A stretch of DNA of 64,000 nucleotides, from NCBI GenBank assembly GCA_965366625.1, contig CBDUGP010000023.1:1-64000 (forward strand). The letters run 5' to 3'. Below the pieces are notes generated by a model, which ran no database searches, was not told the DNA's origin, and was given only the letters and a program-made list of their open reading frames with translations. Every line of letters begins with the position of its first letter. Within the stretch, counting starts at the first letter, position 1. Position numbers and translations under genes: made by a program. Shown here piece after piece: positions 50,592 through 59,333 of this stretch. The DNA comes from JAUIJL01 sp965366625. GTDB taxonomy: Bacteria; Acidobacteriota; Thermoanaerobaculia; Multivoradales; J023.

Positions 50592-51471
50592 AATCAGCCT
50601 TCATTGGGCCCTTGTTGGGATCATGGGTTTTGCCGTCGCTTGCGGATCGGGGCCGGATTCGGTCGAGTCGACGCCTGTGCTCAGGTTTTCCGCCATTCCC
50701 GATCAAAGTTCGACTCAGCTCGAAGCGAAGATCGCCCCGCTGGTGGCTCATTTGTCGAAGGAACTCGGGGTGGAGGTGCAATATGTGCCGGCGCGGGACT
50801 ATCAGGCCTCCGTGGAGATGTTCAAAAACGGAGACGTTCTACTGGGCTGGTTTGGGGGTTTGACCGGCGTACAAGCTCGTCAAGCGGTGCCGGGAGCCAG
50901 GGCCATCGCCCAAGGCATTGCAGATCCTGAGTATTTCTCCTACTTCATCGCCCATCGGTCCACGGGATTGGAGCGCTCGGATCGGTTTCCCACAGCCATC
51001 GCCGATTTGGACTTCACCTTCGGATCTGAGAGCTCAACCTCGGGGCGTTTAATGCCGGAATATTTTCTCAGGGCCGAAACCGGCAAGAGTCCGATGGAAT
51101 TCTTCGCCCGCCCGCCGGGTTTTTCCGGCAGCCATGACCGAACCGTTGAGTTGGTGGAGTCCGGTCAATATCAAGCCGGCGTCGTGAATTACAAAGTCTA
51201 CGACCGACGGGTGGCCGAGGGCGAAACCGACCCGGAGGTCTGCCGGGTGATTTGGGAAACACCCATCTACGCGGACTACAACTGGACTGCCCATCCAGAT
51301 CTCGAATTGAAATTTGGCCAAGGGTTCATCGATCGGCTGCAATCGGTGCTGATCGCCATCGACGATCCGTCACTGCTGGTGGCGCTGCCGAGGCAAGGGT
51401 TGATCGCGGCTCGAAACGAAGATTTCGAAGGTATCCGCAGGGTGGCCCTAGAACTCGGAATGGTTCGATGA
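50533..51471 (+). CDS. phosphonate-type ABC transporter substrate-binding lipoprotein, putative selenium oxyanion binder
   Basis: This 312-residue PhnD-like periplasmic protein has a signal with lipobox FAVAC (Cys near residue 37). Conserved segments are RFSAIPDQSSTQLEAKIAPL, YVPARDYQASVEMFKNGDVL, GWFGGLTGVQARQAVPGA, FGSESSTSGRLMPEYFLR, PGFSGSHDRTVELVESGQY and TPIYADYNWTAHPDL. These fit the PhnD branch annotated in databases as putative selenate ABC transporter. The position right behind a selenocysteine-containing selD supports that substrate. The start is the GTG at 50533, 7 bases after AGAGG; GTGs at 50548 and 50578 also fit. The signal sequence is built from 15-bp repeats. Confidence 0.82.
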   Translation: MSLRVVSLRTVFLRAVSLRAISLHWALVGIMGFAVACGSGPDSVESTPVLRFSAIPDQSSTQLEAKIAPLVAHLSKELGVEVQYVPARDYQASVEMFKNGDVLLGWFGGLTGVQARQAVPGARAIAQGIADPEYFSYFIAHRSTGLERSDRFPTAIADLDFTFGSESSTSGRLMPEYFLRAETGKSPMEFFARPPGFSGSHDRTVELVESGQYQAGVVNYKVYDRRVAEGETDPEVCRVIWETPIYADYNWTAHPDLELKFGQGFIDRLQSVLIAIDDPSLLVALPRQGLIAARNEDFEGIRRVALELGMVR

Positions 51472-52328
51472 CCAGCAGGGGCGCCAAGGCCGGAATAGGC
51501 CTTCGGCTGCGCCATGTGGTTTTGAAATACCCGGACGAATCCCCGGATGGATCCCCAGGAGCCGACGGGCTCGACCTGTTTCTCGAGCCGGGCTCGGTAG
51601 CTGCATTGGTAGGCCCCAGCGGCGCCGGCAAGACCACGCTGTTGAGGCTTTGTGGTGCGTCGCTGCGACCGTCGTCGGGAATCCTGGAATGGATTGGGGG
51701 CCTTGGGGAAGGAGGTTTTGGCGAAGGGGTCCTTGGGAACGACAGCGGAACGATCGAAGGTTGGGGGTCGGATCTGCGCGCCTTGCGTTCACAGATCGGT
51801 TTTGTGTTTCAGGACCTACGCCTGGTGCCCCAGCTGCGGGTGATTCAAAACGTCATCAGTGGGCGATTGGGTCGAATGTCCGTCGCAGCCACGGTCCGAA
51901 ACTTGATCAGGCCTTCCCGCCGGCTCACTGAGGAGGTCTTCAAAATCCTGGAGCGATTGGGGATCGAAGACAAGCTCTACCAACGGACGGATCGCCTGTC
52001 GGGCGGCCAGCAGCAGCGGGTGGCCGTGGCCCGCGCCCTTTTTCAACAGGGTCGACTGCTATTGGCGGACGAGCCCGTGGCCAGCTTGGATCCCGTCGGC
52101 TCGGAGAAGGTCTTGGGTCTGATGAAGAGCGAGGCTCAGGGCAGGGGGGCCACTTTGTTGGTCGGCCTGCACGACGTGGAGCTCGCTCAGCGCATGTTTC
52201 CTCGGTTGATCGGAGTGGATCGAGGACGGGTTCTTTTCGATCGTCCGTCCGTCGAAGTCAAAGCCCGCGAACTCAAAGCCCTCTTTCGGCCGCATGGGGC
52301 GTCGGCGGATGAGGTCCGTAGGCCATGA
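51468..52328 (+). CDS. phosphonate-type ABC transporter ATP-binding protein
   Basis: This 286-residue PhnC-class ATPase has Walker A GPSGAGKTTLL, a Q-loop in IGFVFQDLRLVPQL, signature LSGGQQQRVAVARAL, Walker B LLLADEPVASLDP and H-loop VGLHDVEL. A Gly/Glu-rich insertion (IGGLGEGGFGEGVLGNDS) lies between Walker A and the Q-loop and is not in typical PhnC, apparently another short tandem expansion. It starts in the stop of the binding-protein gene (ATGA) and overlaps the first permease gene (ATGA), so the operon is tightly coupled. Confidence 0.9.
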   Translation: MTSRGAKAGIGLRLRHVVLKYPDESPDGSPGADGLDLFLEPGSVAALVGPSGAGKTTLLRLCGASLRPSSGILEWIGGLGEGGFGEGVLGNDSGTIEGWGSDLRALRSQIGFVFQDLRLVPQLRVIQNVISGRLGRMSVAATVRNLIRPSRRLTEEVFKILERLGIEDKLYQRTDRLSGGQQQRVAVARALFQQGRLLLADEPVASLDPVGSEKVLGLMKSEAQGRGATLLVGLHDVELAQRMFPRLIGVDRGRVLFDRPSVEVKARELKALFRPHGASADEVRRP

Positions 52329-53176
52329 TTCGTGGCGGACTGCCCCTGTCTTTTCGGGGGCGGATTTGGATCGCTATCGTGGGTTTCGGAGGACTGGCGG
52401 CTCTCTTGTTGGCGGCCATTTGGCAGCCGAGATGGCCCACCGACGGCGGATGGGCGCTGGCGGGGGAGATGTTGTCGGCCGGCTTGAAGCCGGCTTGGAC
52501 CCCCGAGGATCTCGACCTTGGAGCGGCGACGGAAGGAGGAGACCCGAGCCCGTCAGTTCTATTCGACGCTTTGCAAGCGGCCCGGCGCACGGTGACTTTT
52601 GCCTTGGCCGCTTGCAGCCTCGCCCTGCTTTGGGGTTTGCCCCTGGGTTTGCTCGCTTCCCGTGCCCTATGGCAGTTGGTCGGTCGGCGCCCAGGGTTCT
52701 GCCGGCGGGCTGCTCGTATGCTCTCCGCGGCACTGCGGTCGGTCCACGAGCTACTTTGGGCAGTGGTGCTGTTGGCAGCTCTCGGTTTGTCGAACAGCAC
52801 GGCGGTTTTGGCCATGGCTATTCCGTTCACGGGAATTTTTGCCAAAGTCTTTTCCGAGCTGTTGGACGAAGCCCCGCGACAGGCGACCGGCGCATTGTCG
52901 GCCGCCGGAGCGGCTCCCATCCCGTTGGTCCTGTGGGCGCTCGTGCCTTCGGCGTTGCCGGATCTGGCCGCCTACACCCTCTACCGGCTCGAATGCGCCC
53001 TGCGGTCGTCGGCGGTTTTGGGTTTCTTCGGCTTTCCCACCTTGGGCTATCACGTCGCCGTCGCCTTCGAAAATCTGCACTATCGCGAGATGTGGACCCA
53101 TCTCTACGTGCTCTTTGCCCTGGTAGCTGGGCTCGAACTTTGGAGCGCCTCCCTGCGTCGAAGGTGGGTGGGATGA
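52325..53176 (+). CDS. phosphonate-type ABC transporter permease 1
   Basis: This 283-residue PhnE-class inner-membrane protein has about six hydrophobic helices (first at 12-35, VGFGGLAALLLAAIW). It carries the EAA-like cytoplasmic loop around ATGALSAAGAAPIPLVLWALVPSALPDL and the C-terminal motif AVLGFFGFPTLGYHVAVAFENL. It pairs with the second permease to form the channel. ATGA overlap with the ATPase gene and with the next permease gene. Confidence 0.88.
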   Translation: MIRGGLPLSFRGRIWIAIVGFGGLAALLLAAIWQPRWPTDGGWALAGEMLSAGLKPAWTPEDLDLGAATEGGDPSPSVLFDALQAARRTVTFALAACSLALLWGLPLGLLASRALWQLVGRRPGFCRRAARMLSAALRSVHELLWAVVLLAALGLSNSTAVLAMAIPFTGIFAKVFSELLDEAPRQATGALSAAGAAPIPLVLWALVPSALPDLAAYTLYRLECALRSSAVLGFFGFPTLGYHVAVAFENLHYREMWTHLYVLFALVAGLELWSASLRRRWVG

Positions 53177-54120
53177 AAGACTTCCAGCCAGATCGAAAAA
53201 TCGATCAATTGTGGCGTGATCGGCCCCGAGACTTGTTTTCCCGAGTATCCCTGTCGTTTTTGGCCGCCGGGGTGGCCTATTCGTGGCTCGCCGGCGAGCT
53301 GCAGGTCGGGCGGATTTTCGCAACGGGTCGATGGGAGAATCTGCGTCGTTTCGGACGAGAAATCTTGCCCTATCCCCTCCAACACCCCCCACAAAACAGG
53401 ACTTCCGTCGGTGCCGAATCATTACTGGAAGAAGGCCATTTCGAAGCGCTGATCGGTTGGTTCGGTCAACAAGCCGGCACCGCCGTCGAGGCGACCTGGA
53501 CCACCCTCTTGCTCTCCGTAGTTGCCATTGTGGCGGCCGGCCTTTGGGGTGCTGCTTCAGCTTTGGCTTCGAGTAAGAAGCTGACCGACCGAGAGCCGTT
53601 CCTGGCCCCGGCGTCTAGAGGCCCTTGGTGGCTGTTACGCGCCGCCGCGCGGGTGTCCGCTCTGTGGATGCGTGCGATGCCGGAATACGTGGCTGCTTTT
53701 CTCTTCGTCGCCCTATTCGGGCCGAGCCCGTGGTCGGTAGTTCTGGCGCTGGCGATGCACAATGCCGGCATTTTGTCGCGGTTGGGGGCGGAAGCGGTCG
53801 ACAATCTGGATCCGCGACGGGCTGAGGCTTTAAGTGCCCTAGGCGCGAGTCGTATGCAAATGATTTGGGCGCACATCTTGCCGGAAGTGTCCGGTCGATG
53901 GCTGTTGTATTTCTTCTATCGTTGGGAGACTTGCGTGCGAGAAGCCACAGTGCTCGGCATGTTGGGAGTGGCTTCCCTCGGCTATTGGATCCAAGACGCA
54001 CGGGCTCGCCAACACCTGGATGAGATGGTCCTGCTGATCCTCTGTGGCGGGCTCTTGGTCGTGTTGGGCGATGGGGTCTCGACCTGGGTGCGTCACAAGC
54101 TCAGACAATCCGTGGGTTAA
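53173..54120 (+). CDS. phosphonate-type ABC transporter permease 2
   Basis: This 315-residue PhnE-class protein has an N-terminal cytoplasmic stretch, TM1 at about 25-42, and a periplasmic loop. The transport core includes AVEATWTTLLLSVVAIVAAG, the EAA loop EALSALGASRMQMIWAHILP and the end CVREATVLGMLGVASLGYWI. The same frame is open back to 52294, but that part is a shadow of permease 1. The ATG at 53173 overlaps its stop. Last gene of the selD operon. Its TAA shares 4 bp with the stop of the convergent Nudix/MBL gene. Confidence 0.88.
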   Translation: MKDFQPDRKIDQLWRDRPRDLFSRVSLSFLAAGVAYSWLAGELQVGRIFATGRWENLRRFGREILPYPLQHPPQNRTSVGAESLLEEGHFEALIGWFGQQAGTAVEATWTTLLLSVVAIVAAGLWGAASALASSKKLTDREPFLAPASRGPWWLLRAAARVSALWMRAMPEYVAAFLFVALFGPSPWSVVLALAMHNAGILSRLGAEAVDNLDPRRAEALSALGASRMQMIWAHILPEVSGRWLLYFFYRWETCVREATVLGMLGVASLGYWIQDARARQHLDEMVLLILCGGLLVVLGDGVSTWVRHKLRQSVG

Positions 54121-55703
54121 ACCTGCCCCAGGGCTTTCAGTCGGTCCAGGTGCGCTTGGATTTGGCGCATGGCGATGGGGTGGACCCACGGCGGTACGTC
54201 GGCGTAGACGTCGGTGACCATTGCCGCCGGCGTGGTCTTGCCGCTTTGGTGGGCGGCGAGCACCATGGCTTCCCGCTCAAGACGGTGGGATCGGTATTCG
54301 TCCATCTTCTCTGGGTGTTCGAGGGTACCGGGTCCGTGGGAGGGAAAGACGATGCGTGCGTCGAGGGCGGCCATCCGCTCCAAGGATCGGAGGTAGTCGT
54401 CCATATTGCCTTCGGGAGGGTCGATGACGATGGTGCTGAGGGTGGAGATCAGGTCGCCGGCGATCAAGGTACGGAATGTATTGTCAAAAAAGCACAGGTG
54501 CCCCGGAGCGTGGCCCGGGGTGTGGTAAACGGTCAGGGAAAGAGGCGGCGCTCCGTCCAATACAACCCTCTGTCCGTCGAAGAGTTCGCCATCGATAGTC
54601 ATGCCCCGCGCGGTCAGTAGGCGTCTGGTCTCGGCGTGGGCGAGCACGGGAATGTTGAGGTGGTTGCGGACCGCCTCGACCGCCCCGATGTGGTCGGAGT
54701 GGTGGTGGGTGAGCCAGATCTCTCGAATGGAGTAGCCCTGATCTTGTGCTGCGTCGAGGGCTTGTAGCAATCGCTTCTGCTCGTCTTCGAAGGGCGTCGC
54801 CGGATCGACGAGCACAGCCTCGCCGCGGCCGAGCAAGAAGGCGTTGGTGTGGGTCGCCGGCGGCAGGGTGGGGGTACGCAAGGGAAAGAGCACCACGCCG
54901 GGGCGAAATTCGATCCGTCTCATGGGACCGAAATTCGCCGCTTCGGTGGAGCGCAAGCGGCTTAGGCCTCGGTCCGGTCCGTGCTCGGCCAACACCTTGA
55001 GGATGTGCAGGATCGGCGGCGCGGCCAAGACCTCACCGGCGAGCCAGCGGTCGTAAGCGGCGGCCGGCTCCAACCACTCGCCTAAGTCCAACTCTCTGCC
55101 CATCATGGTGGGTTGAATGGGTTCGGTCGTGGGCCAGTGCATCAGGAAAAACCGATTGTCGAAGCGCATGGGGGCGAACGGAGGGGTCAGCCAGCGGCCG
55201 GCGAAAACCAAACACGACGCGTCGGGCTGCCAATTCTGCTCTCGGATCAGCTCGCCAAAGCCGATTTCTTTATCCAAAAGGCGTCCTCGGCAGCGAGAGA
55301 GATCGGCGGACGAGAGGGATATGGGTTGGGTCGTCGGCAGTAGACCGGTCTCCTCGAAGAGTTCACGCAAGGCGCAAACCGATAATCCCGGGATCTGATC
55401 CGGCGGCAAGTCGAGGGGGTCCAGATCCAGATCCGCGGTCGGGGGAGTGATCTGCTCCAATGAACATCCCGTCGGCTCGCCCTGGATCTCGATCCCCGAA
55501 TCACGTCGGGAAAGCCCGCCGCCGGGAAACGCATACCAGCCGCCCATGAACGGTACGGTCGGCGCACGCCGAACCCAATAAACCTGAATCCGGCCGCTCG
55601 CCGTCCGACGCCAGGGAACGATGCTGGCGGATGCTCGAATCTTCGCCTCTGGGGTGGTGGTTCGAGCGCTGAGAATCGATTCGTAGAGGGGCTGTTGGCT
55701 CAC
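54117..55703 (-). CDS. Nudix-like domain fused to metallo-beta-lactamase-fold hydrolase
   Basis: This 528-residue protein has an N-terminal Nudix-like domain (about 20-240) with WYAFPGGGLSRRD and, after an insertion, CALRELFEETGLLPTTQ (the REL-EE core). The C-terminal MBL domain (about 265-510) has the metal motif LTHHHSDHIGAVEAV, then YHTPGHAPGHLCFFDN and VFPSHGPGT, the LACTB2/glyoxalase-II-like branch. Similar fusions occur in Acidobacteriota and Proteobacteria and are thought to act on nucleotide- or CoA-linked esters; the substrate here is unknown. The Nudix box is interrupted, so hydrolase activity of that domain is uncertain. Confidence 0.85.
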   Translation of the reverse strand: MSQQPLYESILSARTTTPEAKIRASASIVPWRRTASGRIQVYWVRRAPTVPFMGGWYAFPGGGLSRRDSGIEIQGEPTGCSLEQITPPTADLDLDPLDLPPDQIPGLSVCALRELFEETGLLPTTQPISLSSADLSRCRGRLLDKEIGFGELIREQNWQPDASCLVFAGRWLTPPFAPMRFDNRFFLMHWPTTEPIQPTMMGRELDLGEWLEPAAAYDRWLAGEVLAAPPILHILKVLAEHGPDRGLSRLRSTEAANFGPMRRIEFRPGVVLFPLRTPTLPPATHTNAFLLGRGEAVLVDPATPFEDEQKRLLQALDAAQDQGYSIREIWLTHHHSDHIGAVEAVRNHLNIPVLAHAETRRLLTARGMTIDGELFDGQRVVLDGAPPLSLTVYHTPGHAPGHLCFFDNTFRTLIAGDLISTLSTIVIDPPEGNMDDYLRSLERMAALDARIVFPSHGPGTLEHPEKMDEYRSHRLEREAMVLAAHQSGKTTPAAMVTDVYADVPPWVHPIAMRQIQAHLDRLKALGQV

Positions 55704-55833
55704 GGCAGATCGTCCGGTTGTTTCCTGGAAGTCGCTGGGCTAATCGGAGCGGCCAGAAATCCTATGGGCGCTCAATTTAGCGGGCCGCTCATCATAGCCG
55801 ATGCGATAGCATGCGGCACATACCGCAGAACCG

Positions 55834-57567
55834 ATGCGGATTATCAACAAGAGTTCCATGGCCAATAGCAGCGACGTCTACTCCCCACAACGCCACGCCA
55901 CCCGCGCTCCAGTGGAGCGCAGTGTTCGCCTGCAATTCGAAAAGTCCCAACAGGTGTCCGAGGGCGAATGCCGCAACATTTCTATCGGCGGCATGTTCGT
56001 GCTCGGTCGATGTCCCGGGGCTCCGGGAGAAACCGTCCGATTCGAACTCGGCCTGGACGATGGCTCGGCGATCCGTGGGCTGGCCGATGTGATGTGGATC
56101 CGGGCTTCCGACGGAGGCCCGGGTAAAGAACTCGGTTTTGGGCTGAAGTTCAAATTCCTCGAACAAAGAGATCGTCAGCTGATCTTCAAGTTGGTCAGTC
56201 GACACATCAAGGATCGGCTAGCCAGCCGCCACCCGTCCTCGGCCCATGAGGTGGATCCCGCCCTGGCGGACATGGTCGTGCCACCGGTAGTTGCGCGGCC
56301 GACCGTTCCACCGCCGACCGCTCCACCACCGGCCGTGCTACCTCCGATGCCTGTTGGGGCTGAGCCGACAGCCGCTGCTCAGCCTTCCGGGCCGGCGCCC
56401 AGGGCCTCCGGCGACGCCATGGAATCACCCGCACGTCCCTCGATTTTCGATGCCGACGACGGGTTGGAAACTTCTTCGGAGCCGCAGCCGTCGGGGCCGC
56501 CGTCACCGAGGCCACCGTCATCGAGGCTGTCGTCCGGAAGCGACGGCGTCGAGTTGCCCGACGATTGGGATTCTGATCCCACAGCTTTCGAGATACCCAC
56601 CCGGACTGAAAGTCAAGAAGAGGCGACCCCCATCGGCTCTCAGCAGGCCATGTTTTCCGGAGCGGCTCCGACACCGGGTGTGCCGATGCCTCCGGCGCCC
56701 CTCGAGTCTGAAGTGGGCTCCTTATCCAACGTGTTCATGCAAGACCAGGATTTTGCCCTGGACTTGCCGCTGGACCCGAGGGCCGATTCCGAGCCGGATT
56801 TTCCTTTGGTCACCAACATGCCGGCAGACGCGGCTTCGGACCCGTATCTCAGGCATTTAGGCGAGGATCATTTCGACCACCGACCGGCGCCCAAGCGCGA
56901 TCTCCCGGTTCTGCCGATCGCGTCTTTGGTCTTGGTGTTGGCGGCGGCCTTGGGGTATCTCTTCAGCGACCAGCTTTTCGAATGGGCCCATGCGGATGAT
57001 CCGGCCCCTACGGCGACATCGGTTCCGGAGCCGGCCAACGCTCCTGGTAGCGTTTACTCGCCGCCGAGCCAGAAGGCGGGTGCGCCCAATGAGGATGACC
57101 CTCCGCCCTCCCAATCGCCCGACTCCCAGGCCCCCCAGCCTTCGACGAAGGCTCCTGCTCCAGCAGCTCCGCCGAGATCCGAAACCCAGCGCCCACCTGC
57201 CTCTCGGCCGGAGCGAGGTCGCGCTTTCAAGGGTTTGTCGGACGTGACTTGGCGGGCCGATGGGCAGGGCTTGATGCTGATGTTGACCGTCGACGGCACG
57301 GCCTCGAAGGCACGGGTAGATCATTTCCGGTTGGAAGGGGAGTCCCCGCGGGAGGTGGTTCGCCTGCTGGGCGTGGATCGCCGGGCGAGCTTGTCGACCC
57401 TGACGGTCAACGAGGGCGGGGTGAAGCAAATCCGCTTTGGCTGGCACAAGAAACAGCGCGGGCACGAGATCCACTTGGTCATGGATATGGTCGACCGACA
57501 GAGCCGGGTTCTCTCAGTGCGTCCCGAAGGCAATCGCATCATGGTGCGGATCGGCCGAGCAAATTGA
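55834..57567 (+). CDS. PilZ-domain envelope protein with AMIN-like C-terminus
   Basis: This 577-residue protein has an N-terminal PilZ domain (about 18-125) with both c-di-GMP motifs, RHATR (Arg20-Arg24) and NISIGG (NxSxxG), so it likely binds c-di-GMP. A very long Pro/Ser-rich acidic region (130-355), one membrane helix (about 362-382, VLPIASLVLVLAAALGYLF) and a second Pro/Ser region follow. The C-terminal beta domain (about 465-577, FKGLSDVTWRADGQGLMLML) resembles AMIN domains that bind peptidoglycan or secretins. PilZ is cytoplasmic and AMIN periplasmic, so it could relay c-di-GMP to a cell-envelope machine (inference). It ends at a strong terminator. Confidence 0.82.
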   Translation: MRIINKSSMANSSDVYSPQRHATRAPVERSVRLQFEKSQQVSEGECRNISIGGMFVLGRCPGAPGETVRFELGLDDGSAIRGLADVMWIRASDGGPGKELGFGLKFKFLEQRDRQLIFKLVSRHIKDRLASRHPSSAHEVDPALADMVVPPVVARPTVPPPTAPPPAVLPPMPVGAEPTAAAQPSGPAPRASGDAMESPARPSIFDADDGLETSSEPQPSGPPSPRPPSSRLSSGSDGVELPDDWDSDPTAFEIPTRTESQEEATPIGSQQAMFSGAAPTPGVPMPPAPLESEVGSLSNVFMQDQDFALDLPLDPRADSEPDFPLVTNMPADAASDPYLRHLGEDHFDHRPAPKRDLPVLPIASLVLVLAAALGYLFSDQLFEWAHADDPAPTATSVPEPANAPGSVYSPPSQKAGAPNEDDPPPSQSPDSQAPQPSTKAPAPAAPPRSETQRPPASRPERGRAFKGLSDVTWRADGQGLMLMLTVDGTASKARVDHFRLEGESPREVVRLLGVDRRASLSTLTVNEGGVKQIRFGWHKKQRGHEIHLVMDMVDRQSRVLSVRPEGNRIMVRIGRAN

Positions 57568-57591
57568 AAAAGCCCCCGGTTGGGGGCTTTT
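57568..57591 (+). terminator. rho-independent terminator
   Basis: AAAAGCCCCC-GGTT-GGGGGCTTTT, a perfect 10-bp stem ending in T-residues, directly after the stop of the PilZ gene. The flanking A-run makes it work for the convergent ornithine aminotransferase transcript too. Confidence 0.9.
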
Positions 57592-57623
57592 CGTCTAGCC
57601 GAACTTACTTAGGTCAGCAGTGA

Positions 57624-58880
57624 TCAGCCGGCGACGGCAACCTGAGCTTCTTCCTTGGCGACCGTTTTCGAATCCGCTTTCAACACGTCTTCGATCATCT
57701 GCAGGCCCCAATCCAGATCTTCGCGGCTGATGGACAGCGGCGGAGCGATGCGGATGACGTGGTCGTGCGTCTCTTTGCACAGCACGCCCAGGTCCTCGAG
57801 AGCCTCACAGAAACGGCGCGCGCCACCGGCGGAGGCGTGCAGTTCAACGCCGATCCAAAGCCCCCGACCGCGAACTTCCTTGACGTGCTCCGTTTCGGTT
57901 TCGAGTTTCTTCAGACGCTCAATGGCATAGGTACCGAGTTCCGCGGAACGCTCGACGAGCTTCTCTTCCACCAAGACCTCGAGGGCCGTGGTAGCGACGG
58001 CCGCCGCCACGGGGTTGCCACCGTAAGTGGAGCCGTGGTCGCCGGGGTGGAAGACATCCATCACTTCTTCGTCTGCCAAGATGCCGGACACCGGGTAGAA
58101 ACCGCCGGAGAGTGCCTTGCCGACAATCACGATGTCCGGGCGAATGTCCTCGTGCTGGTAGGCGAACATCTTGCCCGTGCGGCCCAAACCACTTTGGATC
58201 TCGTCGCAAAGCAGCAGCGCATTGTGCTTGTCGCAGAGGGCGCGAAGGTGTTGGAGGAAACCGTCTTCCGGGATGATGATTCCGCCTTCACCTTGGATCG
58301 GCTCGATCAAGATGGCGCAGACATTCTCGTCCATGGCGGCGGTGACGGCGTCCAGATCCCCGTAGGGCAGGATCTCGAATCCAGGGGTGAACGGGCCGAA
58401 ACCGTCTTTATATTGGTCTTCGGAGGAGAAACCGACGATGGTGGTCGTTCGGCCGTGGAAGTTGTTTTCGAAAACCAAGATTTTGGCTTGGTCTTTGGCC
58501 ACACCCTTTTTGGTGTAGGCCCATTTGCGCGCGGCCTTGATCGCGGTCTCCACGGCTTCGGCGCCGGTATTCATCGGCAGGAATCGTTGGAAACCGGTGA
58601 GTTCGGTGACGAATTTATAGAAGGGACCGAGCTTGTCGTTGCGAAATGCGCGTGACGTCAAGGTCAGCTTGGGCACCTGCTCGAGAATCGTGGCTTCGAT
58701 ACGCGGATGGCAGTGGCCTTGGTTGACGGCCGAATAGGCCGCCAGCAGGTCGAGATACTTCTTGCCGGCTACGTCCCACACCCAGCTACCTTTGGCCCTT
58801 TCGATGACGACATCGAGAGGATGGTAGTTGTGGGCGCCGTAGGCGTCTTCGAGGGCGATGAGGTCTTTGGCGTTGTTCAT
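57624..58880 (-). CDS. rocD: ornithine--oxo-acid aminotransferase
   Basis: This 418-residue PLP enzyme converts ornithine and 2-oxoglutarate to glutamate semialdehyde and glutamate. The family start is AYGAHNYHPLDVVIERAKGSWVW (YGAHNYxPLxVV is diagnostic). Further motifs are FLPMNTGAEAVETAIKAAR, FHGRTTTIVGFS, LCDEIQSGLGRTGKMFA and the PLP Lys255 in VGKALSGGFYPVSG. A longer frame reaches 59096, but an AGGAGA site marks the ATG at 58880. The C-terminal tail EEAQVAVAG is slightly longer than usual. Monocistronic. Confidence 0.94.
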   Translation of the reverse strand: MNNAKDLIALEDAYGAHNYHPLDVVIERAKGSWVWDVAGKKYLDLLAAYSAVNQGHCHPRIEATILEQVPKLTLTSRAFRNDKLGPFYKFVTELTGFQRFLPMNTGAEAVETAIKAARKWAYTKKGVAKDQAKILVFENNFHGRTTTIVGFSSEDQYKDGFGPFTPGFEILPYGDLDAVTAAMDENVCAILIEPIQGEGGIIIPEDGFLQHLRALCDKHNALLLCDEIQSGLGRTGKMFAYQHEDIRPDIVIVGKALSGGFYPVSGILADEEVMDVFHPGDHGSTYGGNPVAAAVATTALEVLVEEKLVERSAELGTYAIERLKKLETETEHVKEVRGRGLWIGVELHASAGGARRFCEALEDLGVLCKETHDHVIRIAPPLSISREDLDWGLQMIEDVLKADSKTVAKEEAQVAVAG

Positions 58881-59333
58881 TGAATCTCCTCGTGAATCGA
58901 GCGGGCACGTGCTGGTTGCTGGGTGTCCGCGGGTCGTGAAGCAGGTGTCGGATGCAGAGCGTTGGGTGGCGGTGTTTCGCCTGGGCCCTGCCGCGTCGGC
59001 TCGGCCGGCTCCGACCTCCGACACAAAAGTTTCGGGTTGAAGCGTTTCGCCGGCGTCCGCTGGGTCGAAGGGTCGTCGAAGCGTGCGCTGCGCCAAAATT
59101 AGGGAGCGGAGTAAGTCGCTAGTAGAAAGTCCCTAGTGGGAAGTCCCAGAATTTAGTCCCTGAGAGTGCCTTTTAACATACTTGCGAACGGTTAGTAACC
59201 CCTGTGATTTCTCCTGACGGATCCCATACCCTAAGCATGCGAACAAACCGGAAGTTCGCCGAGGCGTTTGTTCGATGAGTTTCCGACCGGAGAATCTTTC
59301 ATCCATGACCATTCCAAACCCACAGAATTTCCC
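58881..59333. other. intergenic region rocD / SurA-like operon
   Basis: About 450 bp with no supported gene. It contains short repeats built on AGTCCC/TAGTCCC (59100-59165), an AT-richer segment (59160-59215) likely holding the rightward promoter, and the inverted repeat at 59240-59274. Confidence 0.55.
59240..59274. promoter_or_regulatory. perfect 9-bp inverted repeat upstream of the SurA-like/HupE operon
   Basis: CGAACAAAC and GTTTGTTCG flank 17 bases, 60 bp before the first gene of the operon. It could be a protein-binding site or an mRNA leader hairpin. Confidence 0.4.

Noticed and set aside
52294..53172. Apparent fusion of both permeases in one 608-residue frame
   Set aside because: The first half is an out-of-frame reading of permease 1; a proper ATG overlaps the permease 1 stop at 53173.
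50533..54120. Phosphonate utilisation operon
   Set aside because: No C-P lyase or phosphonatase genes are present; adjacency to selD favours a selenium oxyanion as substrate.
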